Shown here in pieces: positions 1-7,096 of a DNA stretch of 7,362 nucleotides. The position numbers and the translations under genes were made by a program. The number at the start of each line of letters is the position of its first letter. Position 1 is the stretch's first letter. This DNA comes from CAYGZC01 sp964354225. GTDB taxonomy: Bacteria; Bacteroidota; Ignavibacteria; UBA10030; SZUA-254. The stretch spans positions 1-7,362 of the forward strand of contig CAYGZC010000284.1 of NCBI GenBank assembly GCA_964354225.1, in the 5' to 3' direction. The notes beneath the pieces are model-generated. The model did not search any database and was not told where the DNA came from. It worked only from the letters and a program-made list of their open reading frames with translations.

Positions 1-1
1 T

Positions 2-2206
2 GAGCCGCTCGCCGCAGCAAATATCCGGATCCTCGGTACTTCCAAAGGTACGATCACTAATACTCAGGGAAATTACTTGCTCTCCATTGAATCTGGCGAA
101 CAGACGCTCATCTTCAGTTATCTCGCTTATCAGTCCGAGACACTGCATGTTGTGATGAAAGAACCGGCTATCCGTGATGTTCAGCTCCGCCCATCACCTA
201 TCCAGATGCCCGAAGTGCTTGTCCTTGCCGAAGATCCTGCTATAGAAATCATTCGCAAGGCAATCGCAAATAAACGAAAGTGGATGGACAAATTAAAAAG
301 CTATCGTTTAGAAGCATTCACCCGTCAAACTCTATATCGCGATACTTCAATTGCAAGTATTGCAGAATCTTATTCAGACGGCTTTTGGCAAATAGGCGAT
401 ACGCTTCGTGAAATAATCAAACAAAAACGTCAAACGGAAAATATTCCTTCCTCAAGCAACTTTGCCGCCGTTTTTGGTATTGAGAATTTCAATGAAGACG
501 AAATCAAGCTTGCCGGTTACACCTTCATCGGACCAACCGCCCCAACGGCCCTTGATTACTACGACTATAAACTTCTTCGGATTCATAACAAATCCGGTTA
601 CGAGATTTATGAGATCAAAATGATACCGAAGTCACGAATCACCCCGCTGCTGGAAGGAACGATAATGATTGCCGATTATACCTTCTCAGTGATGGGCATC
701 GAGCTAACACCAAACGAAGCTTTTAATATCCCGCTTGTAAGCGAGTTTAACATAAAGTATCGTCAACAGTTTTCGCTATATGAAGATATTTTTTGGATGC
801 CAACCGACATTCGTATCTTTGGCGGAGCGAAGATTAGCTTCGCCGGCATTACTTTCCCGAAAATACAATTTGAAAAAACCTCAGTTATTTACGATTATAA
901 AATTAATGTTTCAATCCCGGACACGATTTTTAAGAAGCCGAGACTAAGCACAGATTCGGGGGCGGCAAAATATGATTCAACCTTTTGGAAGCAGAACGAG
1001 TACCTTCCGCTAACACAAACCGAACGAGTCGCTTACGACTCGCTTGACAGCACTAAAACCTTAGACATGCAATTCCGCCCCGGCGGAATAACGATGACGT
1101 TGTTTGCCGATAGCGGCAGTGCATTATCTTTCTTTAAATACGTAGATGCACGGTTTAATCGTACAGAAGGATTTTACTTCGGTGGAAAATATCAACTTGA
1201 TACACTCACGAGAACATCATCACTCCAAGCTTCTGCCGGTTGGGGATTTTCAGACCAACTGTTTAAAATGAGATTTGGAGGAACACAATTTTTCAATTCA
1301 TCGCGTAACTATGGAACGGGTGCAGAGATTTATCGAGCGTTAGATAATGCACCCGATGGAAACTATTACGATCCCATTGCCATATCTTTGTCTTCATTAA
1401 TCGGTAAAAATGATTATCGGGATTATTTTTTCACTTCCGGCTGGCGTGCATATTTAGTCGGGAAGCCGATCAAGAAGATGTCGGCAGAAATTTCTTTCAT
1501 CAGCGAATGGCAGAAATCTGTTAAGATAAACACCAACTACTCTTTCATTTCATTGGGGAATCAATACAGAGCAAATCCTCCCATCATCGATGGTAAATTG
1601 AGGAGTTTAAAGTTAAACCTGAGATACGGAGATGAGCCGATTCCTTTAAATCTTATCCCGGTCGATGCGATTGAGTTCTCGGCAGAACATACCAAACCAT
1701 CAATAGCCAAGAGCGATTTTGATTTCACCAGATATTACATCACAGCATTGTACAACATGAGAACATTTTTACGAAGCTATCTTTTTCCACCCACTCTGCG
1801 ATTAAATATTACTGCCGGTACAGCGACCGGAAAATTGCCGCCGCAGAGAATATTCACACTCGATTCACAGCTCGACGGCGAGGCACAGTTCGGTGTCATG
1901 AAATCTGCAAGTGTAAAGGAATTTACAGGTGATCGATTTATTATGATGAGCGCAGAACATAATTTCAGGAATGTTCCATTTCTTGCTTTAGGGATTCCCT
2001 TCTTATACAAAAAAGGAATTGAGCTTGTGATTCACGGGTCTATCGCACAGGTATGGAGGGATCGTATTTCGACAACGAATGGATGGTATTCCGAAGCAGG
2101 ATTTGGTATCAGTAAAATATTTGACATCCTTCGGTTAGACCTAACATATCGTTTCAAGAAGCCGAAACATTTTTGCTTTACATTTGGTATAGCAAATATC
2201 TACTAA
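2..2206 (+). CDS. Outer-membrane beta-barrel protein, carboxypeptidase-regulatory-like + DUF5686 (5'-truncated)
   Basis: The reading frame is open from base 2 to the TAA at 2204-2206, giving 734 visible residues; the true start and signal peptide lie upstream, and the TTG at 77 is only an internal Leu codon. Visible residues 1 to about 60 form the end of a carboxypeptidase D regulatory-like beta-sandwich (EPLAAANIRILGTSKGT, then TNTQGNYLLSI and FSYLAYQS). The segment from about residue 77 (AEDPAIEIIRKAIANK) resembles the DUF5686 start, and residues about 324-350 (YDSTFW, then PLTQTERVAYDSLDS) match the family's W...PLT..E...Y...D pattern. From about 355 to the end, alternating aromatic and polar strands finishing in FTFGIANIY suggest an outer-membrane barrel. 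The family is characteristic of Bacteroidota and has no firmly established function; a role in the outer membrane is inferred from the architecture. No frameshift is seen. Its 3' neighbour is 330 bp away, so it probably ends its own transcript. Confidence 0.85.
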   Translation, partial: EPLAAANIRILGTSKGTITNTQGNYLLSIESGEQTLIFSYLAYQSETLHVVMKEPAIRDVQLRPSPIQMPEVLVLAEDPAIEIIRKAIANKRKWMDKLKSYRLEAFTRQTLYRDTSIASIAESYSDGFWQIGDTLREIIKQKRQTENIPSSSNFAAVFGIENFNEDEIKLAGYTFIGPTAPTALDYYDYKLLRIHNKSGYEIYEIKMIPKSRITPLLEGTIMIADYTFSVMGIELTPNEAFNIPLVSEFNIKYRQQFSLYEDIFWMPTDIRIFGGAKISFAGITFPKIQFEKTSVIYDYKINVSIPDTIFKKPRLSTDSGAAKYDSTFWKQNEYLPLTQTERVAYDSLDSTKTLDMQFRPGGITMTLFADSGSALSFFKYVDARFNRTEGFYFGGKYQLDTLTRTSSLQASAGWGFSDQLFKMRFGGTQFFNSSRNYGTGAEIYRALDNAPDGNYYDPIAISLSSLIGKNDYRDYFFTSGWRAYLVGKPIKKMSAEISFISEWQKSVKINTNYSFISLGNQYRANPPIIDGKLRSLKLNLRYGDEPIPLNLIPVDAIEFSAEHTKPSIAKSDFDFTRYYITALYNMRTFLRSYLFPPTLRLNITAGTATGKLPPQRIFTLDSQLDGEAQFGVMKSASVKEFTGDRFIMMSAEHNFRNVPFLALGIPFLYKKGIELVIHGSIAQVWRDRISTTNGWYSEAGFGISKIFDILRLDLTYRFKKPKHFCFTFGIANIY

Positions 2207-2320
2207 AGAGCCAGTAATTCAATTTGAAACTTCTGAACTATTACTCCTTGTCATGACGGAGGTTGTTCAAAAAGCAATAAAACCCGCCCATCCGAACTTA
2301 TCCCTAATAGATCCCTGCTG

Positions 2321-2338
2321 GACTTAGAATTCTAAATC
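2321..2338. repeat. Near-perfect 18-bp palindrome
   Basis: The core TTAGAATTCTAA (2324-2335) is a perfect 12-bp palindrome. Adding three flanking bases on each side gives 18 bp with a single mismatched pair (C2323 against A2336). With no loop it is a poor RNA hairpin but has the symmetry of a dimeric-protein DNA site. It lies about 200 bp upstream of the pullulanase start, far for a conventional operator, and chance or repeat decay are equally possible. Confidence 0.35.
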
Positions 2339-2370
2339 TTGTAAACCAGTTTGCTTTGCATAAATGCCTA

Positions 2371-2396
2371 TTCCGCTAAGAGCGGGACAGCATGAC
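2371..2396 (-). repeat. Decayed dispersed-repeat-like element with GC hairpin
   Basis: CCGCT (2373-2377) and AGCGG (2381-2385) form a 5-bp stem around an AAG loop. Read on the minus strand the tract is GTCATGCTGTCCCGCT followed by CTTAGCGGAA. This resembles the GTCATTCCCGC...GCGGGAAT short intergenic repeats that, as I recall, are common in many environmental bacterial genomes. There is no T-run on either side, so a Rho-independent terminator is unlikely. One window cannot prove that it is repeated in the genome. Confidence 0.35.
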
Positions 2397-2443
2397 GCGG
2401 GACCTTTTAATCAACCCCAAAACATCCCGATTCTAAAAAATTT

Positions 2444-2495
2444 GAGACCCTTCACGTAGTTGACACTGAGTGAAACAAATGTGTTCAGGGTAACA
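2444..2495 (-). repeat. Decayed dispersed-repeat-like element
   Basis: On the minus strand this tract begins GTTACCCTGAACAC and ends CGTGAAGGGTCTC. That recalls the GTCACCCTGAGC...CGAAGGGTCTC intergenic repeats known from many genomes, with about 25 bases of divergent sequence between the two recognisable ends. The call rests on remembered resemblance, not on a second copy in this window. Confidence 0.3.
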
Positions 2496-2536
2496 ATTGA
2501 AGAGATATTTTAGAAGTCTCAATAATATATATACAA

Positions 2537-4729
2537 ATGAGAGCGAAATGTTTGCATCTCATACCATTTCTACGTAATTTTTCAGAGACATTTTATAAAT
2601 ATTTATCAATGGCTCTGATGTTAATTATTCAACTTATCGTTTTAATAGTTATGAAAAGCTTAATAACCGCCGGATCAACAGCCGATCAATCATTTTCCGA
2701 TGTAAAAGGAAGAGAAAAAATTCTCGACTCTATATATTCCGATAAAGAGCTCGGCTGCACTGTCAAGAAGGAAGGAACAACATTCCGCCTCTTTGCACCA
2801 CGGGCTACAAAGGTGATGCTGGTTCTTTTTGATGATTACGACTCTGACAAAGGACAAGACATTAAGATGGTGCGTGACTCGAACGGTGTATGGGAATACT
2901 TCTCGCTCGGCAGATTGTACGGAAAATATTATGGATACCGGGTTGAAGGTCCACAGGGACCAGGTGAAAAATTTGATTCTGCTGTTGTTATCGGAGATCC
3001 TTACTCAAAAGCAGTTGTTTCTAAAAATAATTATCATCATCCAACAAAATCGCTCATCATTGATACGAAATATAACTGGGATGGCGATACGTTTGTTATT
3101 CCATCAAACCATAATGAGTTGATTATTTACGAAGCACATATTCGCGATTTAACGGCCCATCCATCGGCTGGCGTAACTTCACGAGGAACGTATGTTGGAT
3201 TGACTGAACAAGGAAAAACAGGTGGATTGTCTTACCTGAAGGAACTTGGTGTGAATGCAGTTGAGTTGATGCCCATTCAAAAGTTTGGCAATATTGAGAT
3301 TCCTTATCGTGATAATAATACGGTAAGCGATAGTGGTGAAGTGAACACATGGAATCCATACGAGCGCAATCATTGGGGATATATGACGAGTTATTTTTTC
3401 GCTCCAGAAACTTACTACGCTTCTGATGGTACAATGGTACGTGAAGATTACAACGGCATTGGCGGGCGGGCGGTGAAAGAGTTGAAGGATTTGGTAAAAA
3501 AACTCCATCGCGAAGGCATAGCGGTTATCATGGATGTTGTATACAACCACGTTTCGCAGTACGATTATAATCCGTTCAAGTACATAGATAAATTCTATTA
3601 TTTCCATACCGACTCCAACGGAAATTTTACAAAAACATCTGGTTGCGGGAATGATTTTTACACATCGCGTCCGATGGCGCGGCGGCTTATCATCGAGAAC
3701 ATTAAATACTGGATGAAAGAATATCACGTTGACGGCTTTCGCTTCGACCTTGCGACCATGATTGATTGGGAAACGTGTAGGCAAATTGCAATTGAAGCGA
3801 AGAAGGTAAATCCCAATGTTATTCTGATTGCCGAAGCATGGGGTGGCGGTAAATACGATCCGCCCGGATTCAGCGATATCGGCTGGGCATCATGGAATGA
3901 CCGCTTCCGTAAAGGTGTGAAAGGTCAAAACCCATACAAGGATGCAGGTTTTATTTTCGGAAGGTTTCAGGATAAAAACTCGAAGCAGACGGTTATGAGC
4001 TTTGTGACCGGAACACTACGGGAGGATGGAGGGATGTATCTGAATAAAGGACACAGTATCAACTATCTCGAGTCACATGACGATATTACGATGGGTGATT
4101 TTGTTCGAACTGTAACAGGCAGTGTAACTGAGACGACACATGTAACTGATATGGATAAACATGCTACACCAACCCCGGTTCAACTTGCGTTGAGTAAACT
4201 TGCAGCATTGTTTCTCTTCACGTCACAGGGACCCGTAATGATTCATGAAGGACAAGAATTTGCAAGAAGCAAAGTTATTGCTCCAACGAGCGCACCCGAT
4301 CCGCGAGTTGGAATGATTGACCGCAACAGTTACGAAAAAGATAATGAAACAAATTATTTGAACTACCACCATCGCGACCTTAACAGAGAATTGTTCGATT
4401 ATTACAAAGGACTCATAGAGCTGCGAAAACAATATCCAATTTTCAGCAGTGCCCCGAAGGAAGCAGTGGAGTTTCTAAAGAACGATTATGAATTTGTAAT
4501 TGCATTTAAGATTAACGCAAAAGCAACCCCCTTAGCAAAGGAGAAGAAAAATTTTGTTGTCATTCTCAATAGCAGTCCAACAACTGCATCAGTGAATTTG
4601 CCCAAAGGGAGATGGTCGGTTATTGCGAATGACAAAAAAGTATCACTCAAGAAACCGCTTGCCACGATATCAAAGACGATAACTCTACCAGCTACATCGG
4701 GAATGATACTTATGAAGGGTGAAAAATAG
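2537..4729 (+). CDS. GH13 debranching enzyme, type I pullulanase-like, with CBM48-like domain
   Basis: This 730-residue protein is predicted to hydrolyse alpha-1,6 branch points in pullulan, glycogen or starch. Residues about 72-165 (TTFRLFAPRATKVMLVLFDD, then YYGYRVEGPQGPG) form a CBM48-like N-terminal domain; the GH13 barrel follows to about 635, then a beta-sandwich. The four GH13 motifs are intact: DVVYNH (333-338), GFRFDLA with nucleophile D404, LIAEAW with acid/base E433, and YLESHDD with D515. SGCGNDFYTSRPMARR (368-383), EGQEFARSK (571-579) and DYYKGLIELRKQYPIF (621-636) are pullulanase-like, and the length fits type I pullulanases. Differences are HDD where pullulanases usually have HDN, and NHWGYMTSYFFAPE (278-291) where they have a YNWGYDP-type motif; the latter recalls isoamylase/GlgX enzymes. 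The start is uncertain: ATG 2537, 2609 or 2651 are in frame and none has a clear ribosome-binding site. Residues 25-38 are strongly hydrophobic, suggesting a signal peptide or membrane anchor. The MBL gene follows after 57 bp. Confidence 0.88.
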   Translation: MRAKCLHLIPFLRNFSETFYKYLSMALMLIIQLIVLIVMKSLITAGSTADQSFSDVKGREKILDSIYSDKELGCTVKKEGTTFRLFAPRATKVMLVLFDDYDSDKGQDIKMVRDSNGVWEYFSLGRLYGKYYGYRVEGPQGPGEKFDSAVVIGDPYSKAVVSKNNYHHPTKSLIIDTKYNWDGDTFVIPSNHNELIIYEAHIRDLTAHPSAGVTSRGTYVGLTEQGKTGGLSYLKELGVNAVELMPIQKFGNIEIPYRDNNTVSDSGEVNTWNPYERNHWGYMTSYFFAPETYYASDGTMVREDYNGIGGRAVKELKDLVKKLHREGIAVIMDVVYNHVSQYDYNPFKYIDKFYYFHTDSNGNFTKTSGCGNDFYTSRPMARRLIIENIKYWMKEYHVDGFRFDLATMIDWETCRQIAIEAKKVNPNVILIAEAWGGGKYDPPGFSDIGWASWNDRFRKGVKGQNPYKDAGFIFGRFQDKNSKQTVMSFVTGTLREDGGMYLNKGHSINYLESHDDITMGDFVRTVTGSVTETTHVTDMDKHATPTPVQLALSKLAALFLFTSQGPVMIHEGQEFARSKVIAPTSAPDPRVGMIDRNSYEKDNETNYLNYHHRDLNRELFDYYKGLIELRKQYPIFSSAPKEAVEFLKNDYEFVIAFKINAKATPLAKEKKNFVVILNSSPTTASVNLPKGRWSVIANDKKVSLKKPLATISKTITLPATSGMILMKGEK

Positions 4730-4751
4730 TTTTTCAAAAAACCAAAAACTA
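4727..4751. repeat. 8-bp AT-rich inverted repeat at the pullulanase stop codon
   Basis: TAGTTTTT (4727-4734) and AAAAACTA (4744-4751) are perfect reverse complements around a 9-base loop; the left arm includes the TAG stop codon. The stem has only one G-C pair and no following T-run, so it would be weak as a terminator. It may simply follow from the A-rich spacer. Confidence 0.3.
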
Positions 4752-4791
4752 AGAGCAAATAACAAAAAACAAATGACAACTGACCAATGAC
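4735..4791 (+). repeat. G-poor A-rich leader ending in three heptamers (consensus MAHTGAC)
   Basis: The spacer before the MBL gene is almost free of G, made mostly of A and C in short imperfect units such as CAAATAACAAAAAACAAA. It ends in three tandem heptamers, AAATGAC (4771-4777), AACTGAC (4778-4784) and CAATGAC (4785-4791); the last contains the ATG start of the MBL gene. No Shine-Dalgarno sequence is present. Such a tract should be largely unstructured in mRNA, which could favour initiation without a Shine-Dalgarno; this role is inferred. Confidence 0.5.
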
Positions 4792-6181
4792 GATAGAATT
4801 CCTCGGTGCTGTTCGTACAGTAACTGGCTCGATGCATCTTCTTCATGTGAACGGCTCACGTATCCTTTTAGACTGCGGATTATTCCAGGGTAGGCGAGCT
4901 GAGGCAAACGATCGCAACAGAAGTTTTCCTTTCGATCCCCAATCGATCGATACTGTAGTTCTCTCACATGCGCACATAGATCACAGCGGCAATTTACCAA
5001 ACCTTGTTAAACAAGGATATACCGGATCAATTTATTGCACTCCGGCAACAAAAGATTTATGCAATATCATGCTTGCAGATTCAGGGTATCTGCATGAACG
5101 CGACGCCGAATTTTTAAATAAAAAGCACCGAAAGAACCGCGAGCCGCTTATTGAACCGCTTTATACTTCAGAGGATGCTGCAAAAGCAATGCGGAATTTT
5201 TGGGAGATTCCGTACGAAAAAGAATTTGATGTTCTTAGGAATCTCACCGCAAAGTTTACTGATGCCGGTCATATTCTTGGTTCTGCTTCCATCAAGTTGA
5301 CTGTCAAAGAAAACGGCACAACAAAAACGCTCGGTTTCAGCGGAGACATCGGAAGGTGGAACATGCCAATCATCAAGGATCCTATGTTTATGGGAAATGT
5401 TGAAGCACTAATTACAGAAAGTACCTACGGTGGCAAGCTTCACGATCCGCCTGATGATATGGAGAAACAGCTTGTTGCCGATCTTGAGAGAACGATCAAC
5501 CGCGGTGGAAAGGTTCTGGTCCCTGCATTCAGCGTTGGACGCACACAAGATTTAGTATATACACTCCACATACTCTTCGATAAAGGAAGATTACCCCGCA
5601 TTCCAATCTATATTGACAGCCCGCTTGCAATCAATGCCACTGAGATATTTAAGCGACATCCGGAATGTTTTGATGAGGAGACATTTCAACACATCGCACA
5701 GCATCACGATCCGTTTGGATTCAATCAATTGCAATATGTTCGCACAGCAGAGGAATCAAAACGCCTTAACGACAAAAAAGAACCATGCATGATAATTGCT
5801 GCTTCTGGCATGTGTGAAGCGGGACGCATTCTCCACCACTTCGTGAACAATATTGAAGATTCACGCAATACAATTCTTATCGTTGGGTACTGTGCAGAGC
5901 ATACGCTTGGCAAGCGGCTTGTTGACCAAGCAGAGGATATTAACATTTTAGGCAGCGTGTATAAACGGAGGGCGGAAGTTATCGTACACAACTCCTTTAG
6001 TGCGCACGCTGATAACGATGAACTTTTGAAGTACACCAACCAATTTGATAAACGGCAGCTTCAGAAGATTTTTGTTGTACACGGCGAGGTCGAGAGATCG
6101 GTGGATTTGCAGAATGGCTTGATGAGAAACGGATTCAAGGATGTGGAAATACCGGTACGAGGAGAAAAATTTACTGTATGA
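4787..6181 (+). CDS. MBL-fold beta-CASP ribonuclease (CPSF73/TTHA0252-like)
   Basis: This 464-residue protein belongs to the metallo-beta-lactamase beta-CASP RNA nucleases. The two-zinc site is complete: HAHIDH (61-66; H61, H63, D65, H66), H162 in DAGHILGSA, D187 in GFSGDIGR, and H432 in VHGE. The beta-CASP motifs are intact: A is E211 in LITESTYG, B is H407 in FSAHAD, and C is H432. The cap domain spans about 212-380, with VPAFSVGRTQ (245-254) and ASGMCEAGRILHH (339-351), and a C-terminal RMMBL segment follows. A motif C His with VHGE fits the RNA-processing branch (CPSF73, TTHA0252) rather than Artemis-type DNA nucleases. The length is normal and no export signal is seen, so it should be cytoplasmic. 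Likely role: endo- and/or exonucleolytic RNA processing or decay; its actual targets cannot be read from sequence. The first residues MTIEFLGAVRTVTGSMH match the usual family N-terminus, supporting ATG 4787 despite the lack of a Shine-Dalgarno. It may be cotranscribed with the pullulanase gene. Confidence 0.93.
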   Translation: MTIEFLGAVRTVTGSMHLLHVNGSRILLDCGLFQGRRAEANDRNRSFPFDPQSIDTVVLSHAHIDHSGNLPNLVKQGYTGSIYCTPATKDLCNIMLADSGYLHERDAEFLNKKHRKNREPLIEPLYTSEDAAKAMRNFWEIPYEKEFDVLRNLTAKFTDAGHILGSASIKLTVKENGTTKTLGFSGDIGRWNMPIIKDPMFMGNVEALITESTYGGKLHDPPDDMEKQLVADLERTINRGGKVLVPAFSVGRTQDLVYTLHILFDKGRLPRIPIYIDSPLAINATEIFKRHPECFDEETFQHIAQHHDPFGFNQLQYVRTAEESKRLNDKKEPCMIIAASGMCEAGRILHHFVNNIEDSRNTILIVGYCAEHTLGKRLVDQAEDINILGSVYKRRAEVIVHNSFSAHADNDELLKYTNQFDKRQLQKIFVVHGEVERSVDLQNGLMRNGFKDVEIPVRGEKFTV

Positions 6182-6304
6182 AACAATGTTACTAGCTATG
6201 ATTAAAAAACTTCGTATAGTTATACAAGACTATTTACATGGCAATTTGGATTCTCGGGATAAGATATTTCCAGAATTTTCATTTGAATTGAGGTTTTAGT
6301 ATTT

Positions 6305-7096
6305 ATGAATACTGGTTTACAAGGTAAGGTTGTTCTCATCACTGGTGCAAGCAAAGGCATAGGTAAGGCGATTGCGCTGGCATTTGCAGAGGAAGGTGCG
6401 CGGCTTGCACTTTGTGCACGTGATGAGCGCGAGCTGAAGCTCGTTACAGATGAAATCCAGATTCACACCAAAGCTGATATCATCGCCATTAAAGCAAACA
6501 CAATGAAGCTAAACGACATACGTAGGTTTGTTAATGCTACAGTGAAGAAATTCAATCACATTGACATTCTCGTAAATAATGCCGGAGGGGCACACATCGG
6601 TGGAATATTTCAGACAACGGATGAAGAATGGGAGTACCACATCCAATTTAAACTTATGGGTTACATACGCATGGCAAGAGAAGTCATTCCACACATGAAA
6701 AAAAATGGCAACGGGAAAATCATTAACATCATCGGTACTGCAGGAAAAGATCCAAATCCACTATACATGGTCTCGGGCGTTACAAATGGAGCGCTTATCA
6801 ACTTCACCAAATCTTTATCAAAAGAATTAGAGCTGGATCACATCACTGTTAACAGCGTCAATCCCGGAACTACAGATACACCGCTCACAGAAGAAACATT
6901 TAAATCGCTTGCCAAAATTTTTCAGAAAACTCCTGACGAAATACGAAAATCTGCGGCTGAATTATCCCCTCAAGGTCAAATCGCAGCGCCAGAAGATATT
7001 GCCAAAGCCGTACTATTCCTATCATCTGATTCCGCTAATTTCATTAACGGCATCTCGATTAACGTCGATGCCGGTAAGATATCTGGATTATGGTAA
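6305..7096 (+). CDS. SDR-family protein with non-canonical active site
   Basis: This 263-residue protein has a classical-length Rossmann-fold SDR scaffold: cofactor motif TGASKGIG (13-20), NNAG (91-94), and NPGTTDT (186-192) after the active-site helix. R39 after the second strand (LCARDEREL) suggests NADP(H) preference. Aligning by motif, the usual tetrad Asn-Ser-Tyr-Lys falls on K116 (FKLMG), G144 (NIIGTAG), S157 and N161 (SGVTNGAL). The 13-residue spacing between the Ser and Tyr positions is kept, so this is substitution rather than misalignment. Similar proteins with N/G replacements are, to my recollection, often annotated as 3-oxoacyl-ACP reductases, but that activity should not be assumed here. 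Y154 is nearby but lacks the +4 Lys. The start ATG 6305 is preceded by a weak GAGG 11 bases upstream and gives a normal SDR N-terminus. The 3' end overlaps the next gene by 7 bases, suggesting coupled expression. Confidence 0.88.
   Translation: MNTGLQGKVVLITGASKGIGKAIALAFAEEGARLALCARDERELKLVTDEIQIHTKADIIAIKANTMKLNDIRRFVNATVKKFNHIDILVNNAGGAHIGGIFQTTDEEWEYHIQFKLMGYIRMAREVIPHMKKNGNGKIINIIGTAGKDPNPLYMVSGVTNGALINFTKSLSKELELDHITVNSVNPGTTDTPLTEETFKSLAKIFQKTPDEIRKSAAELSPQGQIAAPEDIAKAVLFLSSDSANFINGISINVDAGKISGLW

Larger units (their letters stand above)
2207..2536. other. 330-bp intergenic spacer with decayed repeat-like tracts
   Basis: No convincing gene is present on either strand; the longest obvious ATG frame (2253-2327, 24 codons) has no ribosome-binding site. 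The spacer holds a near-perfect palindrome (2321-2338), a short GC hairpin (2373-2385), and three tracts resembling decayed copies of short dispersed intergenic repeats: 2248-2280 (+), 2371-2396 (read on -) and 2444-2495 (read on -). A TTGACA at 2460-2465 has no -10 partner at a suitable distance, and the last 30 bases before the next gene are very AT-rich. A 6-bp inverted repeat (2213-2218 with 2240-2245) follows the upstream stop but has a 21-nt loop and no T-run, so no terminator is called. Confidence 0.6.

Noticed and set aside
2213..2245. Possible terminator after the first gene (AGTAAT...ATTACT)
   Set aside because: Six AT-rich pairs with a 21-base loop and no T-run is too weak to call.
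2253..2327. 24-codon ATG frame in the 330-bp spacer (MTEVVQKAIKPAHPNLSLI...)
   Set aside because: It has no ribosome-binding site, is very short, and overlaps a tract better explained as decayed intergenic repeat.
2338..2350. 13-base inverted match to 6311-6323 (CTTGTAAACCAGT against ACTGGTTTACAAG)
   Set aside because: One 13-base match between two places is about what chance gives in a window this size, and one copy lies inside the SDR coding sequence.
2460..2465. TTGACA resembling a -35 box
   Set aside because: No -10-like hexamer at 16-18 bases downstream, and it sits within a repeat-like tract.
3179..3784. Long reverse-strand open frame (201 codons) inside the pullulanase gene
   Set aside because: It is antisense to strongly motif-bearing GH13 sequence, has no recognisable domain and is explained by codon bias of the real gene.
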